A DNA stretch of 9,625 bases from Bacteroidales bacterium (GCA_007132395.1 SLOR01000030.1:1-9625), one strand, 5' to 3'; shown: positions 1-6,481, numbered from the stretch's first letter. A program made the numbers and translations. Notes: a model not told the origin generated them from the sequence alone.

Positions 1-65
<65 letters not shown>

Positions 66-82
66 CCGTCGTTTTGACGTTG

Positions 83-113
83 CAAATTTACGCAAACATT
101 TTTTAACTCACAA
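83..113 (-). promoter_or_regulatory. Bacteroidota-type promoter for tRNA-Phe
   Basis: On the minus strand TAAATTTG (90-83) matches the Bacteroidota -7 consensus TAnnTTTG exactly. A TTG (113-111) lies 20 bases upstream, inside the 17-23 base spacing reported for the -33 element in this phylum. The predicted transcript start falls about 10 bases before the tRNA 5' end. The box match is seen directly; promoter activity is inferred. Confidence 0.65.
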
Positions 114-350
114 GATGTTTTTTTCTTTTTAAACCCTATTTACTTCGAATAATTCTTTTCTCGCTTATTATCAGCTTCAAACATTGCGAAATAAATTGTT
201 GCCAATGCATAAAAACAGAGTTTTGGCGGCTTATGGAAGCAGTAATGGTTAAAAATATTTGTGCCACATAGGGTAAAACCTGGTGTGAGGGGTCTTACTA
301 TACAGGAAAGGGTTGTATCACCTTAATATATAGCAGAGAAAAAGCAATCA
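114..350. other. Intergenic stretch with no recognised gene
   Basis: This AT-rich stretch lies between the tRNA promoter and the coaX promoter. I see no open frame with coding character, no known RNA family and no strong terminator. The only structure is a weak interrupted inverted repeat at 201-228, where GTTTTGGC can pair with GCCA...AAAC across a bulge. A near-match to the -7 box (AATATTTG, 254-261) has no correctly spaced upstream element. Confidence 0.5.
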
Positions 351-385
351 TTTGTCAGAAAAGTAAATATATTCAAGTACTTTTG
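351..385 (+). promoter_or_regulatory. Bacteroidota-type promoter for the coaX gene run
   Basis: TACTTTTG (378-385) matches TAnnTTTG exactly. TTTG (351-354) lies 23 bases upstream, at the upper end of the spacing reported for Bacteroidota -33/-7 pairs. It would start transcription near 390 and leave a leader of about 70 bases before coaX. Because the next three genes follow with gaps of 30 bases or less, it probably serves the run through lptC. Confidence 0.6.
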
Positions 386-462
386 CAGCCCCGGTAAGGA
401 ATAGGGTCTATCGCCCTGCTAATTGTCCCCGAAACTAAAAACACTTTTCACCCGACAGCACC

Positions 463-1197
463 ATGCAACTCGTAATTGATGCAGGTAATACACTAACGAA
501 GGCCGCCATTTTTAATGGGGACGAAGTAGTTGTGTTTGAGCAGAGTGCACGGATTGCTGCAGAGAGTGTTTTAACCTGGTGCAGCGAATACAGTATAAGC
601 AGAGCAATTATAAGTGATGTGGCTGGCTCTGGAGATGATATTTCGCGGGAGCTAAGCACGGGCATATCTGTACTAAATATGAATGCCCAAACGCCTACGC
701 CCTTGCAAATGGATTACGAAACCCCTCAAACCCTGGGGCCTGATAGGCTGGCCGCAGCTGTACTGGGCCATTCACTCTTCCCGCAAAATCATGTCCTGGT
801 GATTCAGACCGGAACATGTATAACATTCGAATTTATCACACCCGATGGTAGCTATAAGGGAGGAGCCATTTCTCCCGGACTGGACTTGCGCCTCAAAGCC
901 ATGAATACTTTTACTGCCAAATTACCGTTAGTTAAAAAAAAAGAAATTCATTTCCTTACGGGAAAAAACACAGAAGAATCAATTTTGTCAGGTGTAATGA
1001 ACGGTTGTATTGCCGAAATTGACGGTATAATCGACCAGTACAAACACAGGTACCCCGACCTGATGGTTGTGCTGGGAGGTGGCGATGCAATTTATTTTGA
1101 TAAAAAGCTAAAAAATAGGATATTTGCAACCGAAAATTTAGTTCTCAGGGGATTAAATGAAGTGTTAAAATTTAACCATGCCCATTTTGAAAAGTAA
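463..1197 (+). CDS. coaX: Type III pantothenate kinase (CoaX)
   Basis: CoaX phosphorylates pantothenate with ATP in the cytosol, the first committed step of coenzyme A synthesis. The 244-residue length is usual for the family. Visible family motifs are the N-terminal phosphate loop DAGNT (residues 6-10), GPDR (92-95), the segment GTCIT (117-121) and GGAISPGL (133-140). The segment that normally reads DxGT (a catalytic Asp just before GT) reads QTGT here, so residue 115 is Gln; an Asp-to-Gln codon change needs at least two base changes, so one miscalled base does not explain it. An A9 run (934-942) encodes three lysines. The ATG at 463 puts the DAGNT loop at the usual distance from the N-terminus. 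The 3' end overlaps the next gene by 20 bases, suggesting translational coupling. Family assignment is firm; normal activity is less certain because of Q115. Confidence 0.93.
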   Translation: MQLVIDAGNTLTKAAIFNGDEVVVFEQSARIAAESVLTWCSEYSISRAIISDVAGSGDDISRELSTGISVLNMNAQTPTPLQMDYETPQTLGPDRLAAAVLGHSLFPQNHVLVIQTGTCITFEFITPDGSYKGGAISPGLDLRLKAMNTFTAKLPLVKKKEIHFLTGKNTEESILSGVMNGCIAEIDGIIDQYKHRYPDLMVVLGGGDAIYFDKKLKNRIFATENLVLRGLNEVLKFNHAHFEK

Positions 1198-2467
1198 AAA
1201 AAGACACCACTACACACACGCAGCTTTCGGGTTGCTTTTGCTGGCATTTCTTTGGAGCGCCGCCCCCCTTACAGCACAAAACAGGATTAACTCGCCCTAC
1301 TCCATGTTTGGCCCCGGAGAAGTTAAAGGCAACGAATATTTCAGAAATTTATCACTGGGTGGTATTGCACAGGGTTTCCGCTCCAACAACAGCGTTAACT
1401 ACATTAACCCCGCATCATACACGGCCATAGACTCTTTGTCGTTCGTGTTTGAAGCCACGGTTTTTTCGCATATGTACCGCCAAAAAGCAGCCAATCAGGA
1501 ACAGCTTACAACCTATTCTGCCCTGGGCAACATAAACTTTGCTTTCCCTGTAACACGCTACTGGAGAATCGCAGCAGGCCTGCTGCCCTATTCGCAGGTG
1601 GGATACAATATCAGCGACAGTGAGGACCTTGATGGCAGAATCAACTATTTTTACGAAGGCAGCGGTGGCATCAACCAGGTTTACCTGGGCCACGGGTTCA
1701 GGCTTTTCAAAGGGCTTTCCGTGGGCTTCAACGCCTCTTATCTTTTCGGGAAATCAGAAGACCGCATGATTGCTGCCTCTGACAGCGCGGGCTTTTACCG
1801 CACGGCTTGGAGCTATGCTGATGATATTGACGGATTCATGTTGAGCATGGGCATGCAGTGGGAAATAGACCTTGCGGAAAACCAAAAACTTACCCTGGGC
1901 GCTACCTTTACACCCGATACGGAGCTGAACCTGACGCGCAACGAACGTATTTTCAGAGACTTGCCGGGAGTATGGGGCATTGATACATTGAAGGATGTTT
2001 CCGGTGCAACAGGAAAAATGGTTATCCCACAATCCCTCGGAATGGGTGCGTTTTACCAGTTCAACAATAACTGGAGCGCCGGTCTTGACCTCCAGACCCA
2101 AAGCTGGAGCGAATTCAGCAGTTTTCAGCAAAACCACAACCTTAATAACAGCTCACAGGTTCGCTTTGGAGCCATTCACCGCCCACAGATAGAAACCTTC
2201 TCCGGCTTTTTGAGTCGTTGGGAGTACAGGGCCGGCTTAAGGTACGGACAATCCTTCCTCAACATAGACAATCAAGACTTTTCGGAGTATGGCATAAGTT
2301 TTGGACTAGGCATACCACTAAGACGATCGCTCTCAACACTGAACCTCGGATTTGAGTTTTCTCAAAGAACCCCTGACAGCAGCGATATGATTAGTGAAAG
2401 TTTTTTCCGCTTTAACCTTGGCGTCAATATTTACGAACGCTGGTTTGTTAGGAGAAGATTCTATTAA
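1178..2467 (+). CDS. Outer-membrane beta-barrel protein, function unknown
   Basis: The 429-residue product begins with a signal peptide: basic residues KSKKRHH (5-11), a hydrophobic core at about 15-28, and a c-region ending LTAQ (31-34), typical of Bacteroidota exports. The mature start reads NRINSPYSMFGPGEV, followed by LGGIAQGFRSNNSVNYINPASY (split here: residues 60-70 and 71-81), which resembles the N-terminus of FadL/PorV-like barrel proteins. The rest is rich in alternating amphipathic segments with aromatic residues and ends in a short strand closing with RRRFY, as barrel proteins do. I recognise it as a conserved Bacteroidia protein encoded beside coaX but cannot give it a substrate. 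The start at 1178 is chosen despite overlapping coaX because the next ATG, near 1301, would remove the signal peptide. Export and barrel fold are inferred from sequence character. Confidence 0.85.
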   Translation: MPILKSKKRHHYTHAAFGLLLLAFLWSAAPLTAQNRINSPYSMFGPGEVKGNEYFRNLSLGGIAQGFRSNNSVNYINPASYTAIDSLSFVFEATVFSHMYRQKAANQEQLTTYSALGNINFAFPVTRYWRIAAGLLPYSQVGYNISDSEDLDGRINYFYEGSGGINQVYLGHGFRLFKGLSVGFNASYLFGKSEDRMIAASDSAGFYRTAWSYADDIDGFMLSMGMQWEIDLAENQKLTLGATFTPDTELNLTRNERIFRDLPGVWGIDTLKDVSGATGKMVIPQSLGMGAFYQFNNNWSAGLDLQTQSWSEFSSFQQNHNLNNSSQVRFGAIHRPQIETFSGFLSRWEYRAGLRYGQSFLNIDNQDFSEYGISFGLGIPLRRSLSTLNLGFEFSQRTPDSSDMISESFFRFNLGVNIYERWFVRRRFY

Positions 2468-2497
2468 AAAACAATATACTTTAACCAACACACTAAA

Positions 2498-3934
2498 ATG
2501 AAAACAAAAAATCTCATATCAGCTATTGCACTGATTACGTTGTTTGTTGCAGGCAATGCCTTTGCCTGGGAAAAATCCTCTGTGGCTCTGGATTTGGGCC
2601 ATATGGATTACATGGAAATCAAAGATGTTAACGAAGCCATTACCACTTACAATATTCAAAGAACCCCTCCACGTTTTGGGGAAACCCCAGAGGATAGTGT
2701 AAGGTGTGTAAGAAACATTTCCCTTTACACCGAATATTACAACCAAAGGAACTTTACCCTGGCTTATGATTTCTGGAGAGATGTTTTTCTGGAGTGCCCA
2801 CAGGCGCAACAAAATACTTTTATTCGCGGAGTTGTACTCGTGAAAATGAAGTATAATGAAGAAACTGATCCCATCCGTCGTGATGCATATGTAGATACCC
2901 TCATGATGATATACGATGAAAGGATTAAACATTTTGGCAGCCATCATTCCTCCAGAAAAGGGTTTGTACTGGGGCTGAAAGCAGTTGATCTTTACCAGCT
3001 ACGTCCCAACAACACAAAGGAAATCTATGAAATGACACTCAGGGCAATTGAGCTGGAAGGCAATGCCTCGCAGGCCGCTACTCTCCTGGTGCATATGCAG
3101 ACTTTGGTAAGACTTACTGAAGCAGGCTTGAAGGATGAAACAGTGATACTGGACACCTACGATAAAATAATGAATATTATTGACTTCAACCTGGAGAATA
3201 ACCCTGACGACTTAAGGTTCTTTGAGCCAGCAAAGGGGCAGATTGATGGCATGTTTGAACCTTATGCCACCTGCGACAATATCAACACTTTGTTTAAGCC
3301 ACGCTTTGAGGCCAATCCTGAAGATATAGAACTACTTGAGAAAATCACTGAGATGCTCAACAGATCAGGATGTACCGAAGAGAAACTCTTCTACAGCGCA
3401 ACGCGCAACCTGCACCGCCTTAAGCCCACGGCTCAATCAGCTTTCCTGATGGGTCGCCTGGAAAACGGAATGCAAAACCACCGCGAAGCAGCAAGATATT
3501 TTGAGCAAGCTGTTGAGTTGTACGAACAGGATAGTGACAAAATAAGGGCTCTTATGCTGCTTGCCGATATTAACTTCCGCAACTTGCGTCAGTTCAGCCA
3601 GGCACGTACTTACGCCCTGGAAGCTTCAAGGTTGGATCCTGAAAACGGCAGACCTTACATCCTAATCGGTGAAATGTATGCTGCCAGCGCCAGTGCATGT
3701 GGCGACAGCGACCTTACCAAATCCGTTGCCTACTGGGCTGCCGTTGACAAGTTTGAGCAAGCACGCAACGTGGATCAGGATCCTGCTATACGGGAAAGAG
3801 CCACTCAGCTTATCAACACTTACAGGCAATATTTCCCCAGCAGAGAAGTTACATTCTTCCACGGTCTGGACGACGGAGATACTTACAGAGTTGAATGCTG
3901 GATTAACGAAACCACTCGCGTAAGATCACGATAG
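2498..3934 (+). CDS. Periplasmic tetratricopeptide-repeat protein
   Basis: The 478-residue protein has a clear signal peptide (residues 1-23, ending GNAFA before WEKSS). The middle is helical. From about residue 308 to 435 there are TPR-like helix pairs, with recognisable repeats at AFLMGRLENGMQNHREAARY and at ALMLLADINFRNLRQFSQAR, plus a third around IGEMYAASASACG. The last 40 residues form a non-TPR tail beginning NTYRQYFPSREV and containing FFHGLDDGDTYRVECWI, a small beta-type ending I associate with this family in Bacteroidia. TPRs mediate protein-protein contacts, so a scaffolding role in the periplasm is plausible, but no partner can be named from sequence. It starts 30 bases after the barrel gene with no promoter box between them, and its stop is 4 bases before lptC, so it is very likely co-transcribed with both. 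Confidence 0.88.
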   Translation: MKTKNLISAIALITLFVAGNAFAWEKSSVALDLGHMDYMEIKDVNEAITTYNIQRTPPRFGETPEDSVRCVRNISLYTEYYNQRNFTLAYDFWRDVFLECPQAQQNTFIRGVVLVKMKYNEETDPIRRDAYVDTLMMIYDERIKHFGSHHSSRKGFVLGLKAVDLYQLRPNNTKEIYEMTLRAIELEGNASQAATLLVHMQTLVRLTEAGLKDETVILDTYDKIMNIIDFNLENNPDDLRFFEPAKGQIDGMFEPYATCDNINTLFKPRFEANPEDIELLEKITEMLNRSGCTEEKLFYSATRNLHRLKPTAQSAFLMGRLENGMQNHREAARYFEQAVELYEQDSDKIRALMLLADINFRNLRQFSQARTYALEASRLDPENGRPYILIGEMYAASASACGDSDLTKSVAYWAAVDKFEQARNVDQDPAIRERATQLINTYRQYFPSREVTFFHGLDDGDTYRVECWINETTRVRSR

Positions 3935-3938
3935 TAAG

Positions 3939-4622
3939 ATGAAATTGCAACCCTCATACACCATAAAAAACATTGCCATCCTTCTTGGGCTGGCAATGTT
4001 TTTTTCGTGTAAACCCGACCTGCAAACCATCGACACCATTACACGCAAGGGCAATGAGCCTGTTGAAACAGCCGAAAACCTGCGTATTGTTTACAGCACC
4101 CACGCAAGGGTGCAAATGGTAATGGAAGCCCCACTGATGGAACGCTACGAGGGAGAAGAACCCTATATGGAATTGCCTGAAGGCTTCCTGATGATATTTT
4201 ATGACACCCTGATGATTGAAACTTCCCGTATTTCGGCCAGGTACGCCATACAATACGAAAAAGATGAACTCATTGATGCCCGCGACGATGTGGTTGTGGA
4301 AAACATTGAAAACAAGGAAAGACTCAACACCGAGCAACTCATCTGGGACCAGAAAAATGAAACTATCTATACAGAAAAGTTTGTAAAAATCACCACCGAA
4401 GAAGAAGTGCTTTATGGAGATGGTTTTGAGTCGGACGAAAGATTTACCTCCTGGGTAATCAAAAACCCCCGTGGTACCTTTTACGTTGACACAGGTTCGG
4501 AAGCCACAGAAGCCAGTCCCGCGCAACAACAACCCTCTGAACCGGTTCCCGCTGTAACTCCCTCCAGGCAGGATACCCTTGCACCTGAAGAGCAATTGCT
4601 ACGTCAGGCACCTCTTCAATAA
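3939..4622 (+). CDS. lptC: LptC-like LPS-export lipoprotein
   Basis: LptC is the periplasmic component that receives lipopolysaccharide from the LptB2FG transporter and passes it to LptA. This 227-residue protein has a hydrophobic N-terminus (residues 10-22) ending in FFSC, so Cys24 is a probable lipidation site, although Phe at -3 and -2 is a loose lipobox. The core (about 47-182) shows the LptC pattern of repeated short beta strands, including LNTEQLIWDQKNETIYT (129-145) and LYGDGFESD (158-166), which match the conserved 'unprocessed product, new element, gained function' strand rhythm of the OstA/LptC fold. Residues 185-227 are a Pro/Gln/Glu-rich, probably disordered tail, making the protein longer than E. 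coli LptC (191 residues). Bacteroidota LptC proteins are often lipoproteins rather than bitopic membrane proteins. It is the last gene of the tight run and contains a terminator-like hairpin at its start. Confidence 0.85.
   Translation: MKLQPSYTIKNIAILLGLAMFFSCKPDLQTIDTITRKGNEPVETAENLRIVYSTHARVQMVMEAPLMERYEGEEPYMELPEGFLMIFYDTLMIETSRISARYAIQYEKDELIDARDDVVVENIENKERLNTEQLIWDQKNETIYTEKFVKITTEEEVLYGDGFESDERFTSWVIKNPRGTFYVDTGSEATEASPAQQQPSEPVPAVTPSRQDTLAPEEQLLRQAPLQ
3965..4004 (+). promoter_or_regulatory. Terminator-shaped hairpin inside the lptC signal-peptide codons
   Basis: AAAAAACATTGCCA (3965-3978) is the exact reverse complement of TGGCAATGTTTTTT (3991-4004), giving a 14-bp perfect stem. After one mismatch (3979/3990) three further pairs (3980-3982 with 3987-3989, the last a G-T wobble) close a TCTT loop. 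Seven T bases (3999-4005) form the 3' side and run-off, the layout of an intrinsic terminator. It covers lptC codons 9-22. The structure is certain; a role as attenuator, partial terminator or translation regulator is inference, and the stem is AT-rich, so termination could be weak. Confidence 0.55.
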
Positions 4623-4676
4623 TTGTTATTGCATCTTACCTGTTGGGAAAAATCTCCTATATTCCTGATTTTCTTT

Positions 4677-4684
4677 TAACTTTG
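4677..4684 (+). promoter_or_regulatory. -7 promoter box upstream of the CorC-like gene
   Basis: TAACTTTG matches TAnnTTTG exactly, 25 bases before the GTG start at 4710. I see no TTG at the usual 17-23 base spacing; the nearest, at 4643-4645, is 31 bases upstream. This suggests the gene may be transcribed separately from lptC, with a leader of roughly 20 bases. No terminator stands between lptC and this box. Confidence 0.45.
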
Positions 4685-4709
4685 CATAAAAACCAATAAG
4701 AAATTCTAA

Positions 4710-5972
4710 GTGGATATCTGGAGTATTATTGCTTTGAGTTTGTTGTTCTCCGCTTTCTTTTCCGGCATGGAAATAGCCTATATTACGGCCAACAAACTTA
4801 AGGTTGAAGTAGATAAAAAAAGCGGCGGCCTGTCGGCCAAAATCCTATCTCATTTTACAAAATCAGATTCAGGTTTTATTTCTGCCATGCTGGTGGGTAA
4901 CAACATCGCCCTGGTAATATATGGTATTGCCATAGCCATTTTACTCGAAGGCTTTTTATTGCAAATACTTCCTGCGGCACTGCACCTGGACTTCCTGATT
5001 CTTTTCATTCAAACACTAATATCTTCTCTTATTATTTTATTCTTTGCCGAGTTTTTGCCCAAAACGCTGTTTCGCATCAATGCCAATACCATCCTTAAAT
5101 TTTTTGCCCTGCCCGTTTACATCATTTATTATTTATTGTACCCCCTGGTATTTATTACCCTGGGAATATCAGAATTTATTTTAAAGAACATTTTCAAGCT
5201 GCACCTGGCTGATAAACCCAAAACTTTTGATACAGTAGACATCAACAACTTTTTAAGGGAATTTGGTGAATCCGATTCTCCCAACGCACAGGAAGCCATT
5301 GAAATGCAGATTTTCAAAAACGCCATTGAATTTCCGGATATCAAGCTCAGGGAAAGTATGATTCCCCGCACAGAGGTAATCGCGCTGGAAGAAAGTGAAG
5401 AACTGGATACCTTCCGAAAAAAATTTTCTGATAAAGGTATTTCCAAGATTATTATCTACCGAAAAAACATTGACAACATAGTGGGTTATGCGCATGCTTT
5501 TGACTTTTTCAAAAAACCCAAAGACATTAAAAGCATTATTCGCCCCATACTCCTCGTGCCCGAAACAATGCATGCCAACAAGTTGTTTAAAAACTTTATT
5601 CAGCAGCGCAAAAGTATCGCCGTAGTGGTAGATGAATTTGGCGGCACAGCAGGTATCATTACCATTGAAGATATTATGGAGGAAATATTCGGGGAGATAG
5701 ACGATGAATACGACACTGACGATTTGATTGAAAAGAAAGTCAATGAAAAGGAGTTTATTTTCTCCGCAAGGCTTGAAATTGACGAACTTAATGAGAAATA
5801 TAATTTTCACCTGCCCGAATCCGACGAATACGAAACCCTGGGGGGGCTCATCATCAATTACCATGAGAGTATTCCTGCCAAAAACGATGAAATTATCATC
5901 AAAAACTACAGCTTCCGCATTACACAGGTAAGTGAAAAAAGAATTGAGCAGGTATTGATGAAGATTTTGTAA
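4710..5972 (+). CDS. HlyC/CorC-family membrane protein (CNNM + CBS pair + CorC_HlyC)
   Basis: The 420-residue protein has the full three-part layout of the family. An N-terminal CNNM (DUF21) membrane domain covers about residues 1-190, with hydrophobic segments near 3-24, 57-83, 92-116 and 130-157 and the motif FSGMEIAY (17-24). A CBS pair (about 217-335) starts at MIPRTEVIAL and ends with VVVDEFGGTAG (305-315) and IEDIMEEIFGEIDDEYD. A CorC_HlyC domain (about 345-420) contains TLGGL (377-381). Family members are linked to Mg2+/Co2+ efflux or tolerance; 'hemolysin' is a historical name. GldE of gliding bacteria has the same architecture, but there is no gld context here. The GTG start at 4710 is used because it directly precedes the first membrane segment. 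A G7 run (5840-5846) falls in the conserved LGG codons. The last seven codons form the start of the 66-bp tandem array. Confidence 0.92.
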   Translation: MDIWSIIALSLLFSAFFSGMEIAYITANKLKVEVDKKSGGLSAKILSHFTKSDSGFISAMLVGNNIALVIYGIAIAILLEGFLLQILPAALHLDFLILFIQTLISSLIILFFAEFLPKTLFRINANTILKFFALPVYIIYYLLYPLVFITLGISEFILKNIFKLHLADKPKTFDTVDINNFLREFGESDSPNAQEAIEMQIFKNAIEFPDIKLRESMIPRTEVIALEESEELDTFRKKFSDKGISKIIIYRKNIDNIVGYAHAFDFFKKPKDIKSIIRPILLVPETMHANKLFKNFIQQRKSIAVVVDEFGGTAGIITIEDIMEEIFGEIDDEYDTDDLIEKKVNEKEFIFSARLEIDELNEKYNFHLPESDEYETLGGLIINYHESIPAKNDEIIIKNYSFRITQVSEKRIEQVLMKIL

Positions 5973-5987
5973 ACCTTAAAACACCGG

Positions 5988-6002
5988 AGACTGAGCCAGT
6001 CT
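5988..6002. repeat. Variant hairpin in array unit 1
   Basis: AGACT (5988-5992), loop GAGCC, AGTCT (5998-6002) form a perfect 5-bp hairpin. It occupies the position of the GACACT/AGTGTC hairpin in units 3-5. The unit 1 sequence differs from those units at three bases, and two of these create the alternative pairing. Confidence 0.6.
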
Positions 6003-6118
6003 AAGTGTCTGTATAAGGTATTGATGAAGATTTTGTGAAATTTAAAAACCGGACACTAAGGCTGTAAAATGTGTCAAGAAATAGCATCGAAGAAGATGTT
6101 GTAAAACTTAAGATACCG

Positions 6119-6141
6119 GACACTGAGCCTGTCGAAGTGTC
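6119..6141. repeat. REP-like palindrome, array unit 3
   Basis: GACACT (6119-6124) pairs with AGTGTC (6136-6141). Next come two consecutive G/A mismatches, then one G-C pair closing a 5-base loop CCTGT. The core CTGAGCCTGTCGAAG resembles the dispersed 'CTTCGACAGGCTCAG' palindrome that I recall as abundant in many bacterial genomes, including Bacteroidota. Confidence 0.65.
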
Positions 6142-6184
6142 TGTATAAGGTATTGATGAAGATTTTGTAAACCTTAAAATACCG

Positions 6185-6207
6185 GACACTGAGCCTGTCG
6201 AAGTGTC
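6185..6207. repeat. REP-like palindrome, array unit 4
   Basis: This is identical to the element of unit 3, with arms GACACT (6185-6190) and AGTGTC (6202-6207), spaced exactly 66 bases from it. Confidence 0.65.
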
Positions 6208-6250
6208 AAGATAGGGTCTGGATGAAGATTTTGTAAACCTTAAAATACCG

Positions 6251-6273
6251 GACACTGAGCCTGTCGAAGTGTC
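6251..6273. repeat. REP-like palindrome, array unit 5
   Basis: This is identical to units 3 and 4, with arms GACACT (6251-6256) and AGTGTC (6268-6273). Unit 2 keeps only the outer arms, GACAC (6052-6056) and GTGTC (6071-6075), with a diverged middle; partial unit 6 ends before the hairpin. Confidence 0.65.
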
Positions 6274-6315
6274 AAGATAGGGTCTGGATGAAGATTTTGT
6301 GAAATTTAAAACAGG

Positions 6316-6473
6316 TTAACCTTTTCCCTGACGGAAAATGTACCCCCTGTTGAAATATACATGGCATATCATCGTCCTTTCGGCCCAAAAAATCTCTGAA
6401 CCATTGCTTTTTCAACCCGATTGTAATCTCATAAATTATTTAAACCTGCAAACAAAGGTTTTAAAAATTGTTA
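6316..6473. other. Non-coding spacer with two small inverted repeats
   Basis: No coding frame is visible between the array and the next promoter box. TTTTCC (6322-6327) and GGAAAA (6333-6338) form a 6-bp hairpin with a 5-base loop; it lacks a GC-rich stem and T run, so it is a poor terminator. AAACCT (6442-6447) and AGGTTT (6456-6461) form a 6-bp inverted repeat with an 8-base loop, just upstream of the -7 box. That placement would suit an operator, but this is only a position argument. Confidence 0.4.
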
Positions 6474-6481
6474 TACATTTG
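6474..6481 (+). promoter_or_regulatory. -7 promoter box for the PPIase gene
   Basis: TACATTTG matches TAnnTTTG exactly, 48 bases before the ATG at 6530. No TTG occurs at the standard spacing upstream, so the -33 element is weak or absent. The predicted leader is about 40 bases, and an AAGAAG stretch directly precedes the ATG. Confidence 0.5.

Larger units (their letters stand above)
5951..6315 (+). repeat. 66-bp tandem array, five full units and one partial
   Basis: Units run 5951-6016, 6017-6082, 6083-6148, 6149-6214, 6215-6280 and partial 6281-6315; every complete unit is exactly 66 bases. Each starts with a copy of the last coding bases of the CorC-like gene (GGTATTGATGAAGATTTTGT and variants), then an AT-rich bridge, CCGG, a hairpin element and a short linker. 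Unit 1 contains the real stop codon of the gene, and every later copy keeps a stop (TAA or TGA) at the same position. Units 4 and 5 differ at only two bases; unit 3 is the most diverged in its coding-derived part; units 2 and 6 share the variant GTGAAATTTAAAA. This mosaic suggests tandem duplication of the gene end plus a hairpin element, followed by unequal exchange. Confidence 0.93.

Noticed and set aside
3954..4595. Minus-strand 213-codon frame
   Set aside because: It is antisense to lptC, Phe/Gly/His-rich with no recognisable domain, and typical of an antisense shadow.
5253..5864. Minus-strand 203-codon frame
   Set aside because: It is antisense to the CBS and CorC_HlyC domains of a well-recognised protein; no independent support.
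4710..5972. GldE gliding-motility gene
   Set aside because: The domain layout is the same, but no other gld gene is present and the neighbours match the general HlyC/CorC-family locus, so the narrower name is not supported.
6001..6255. Minus-strand 84-codon open frame encoding 22-residue repeats
   Set aside because: It lies wholly within the 66-bp array. Because 66 is a multiple of three, any stop-free frame in one unit stays open in all. No promoter and no family resemblance.
5951..6315. CRISPR array
   Set aside because: The whole 66-bp unit repeats; there are no unique spacers between constant repeats, and no cas genes nearby.
6322..6338. Hairpin TTTTCC/GGAAAA as terminator for the CorC-like gene
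   Set aside because: The stem is only 6 bp, AT-rich, and no T run follows it.
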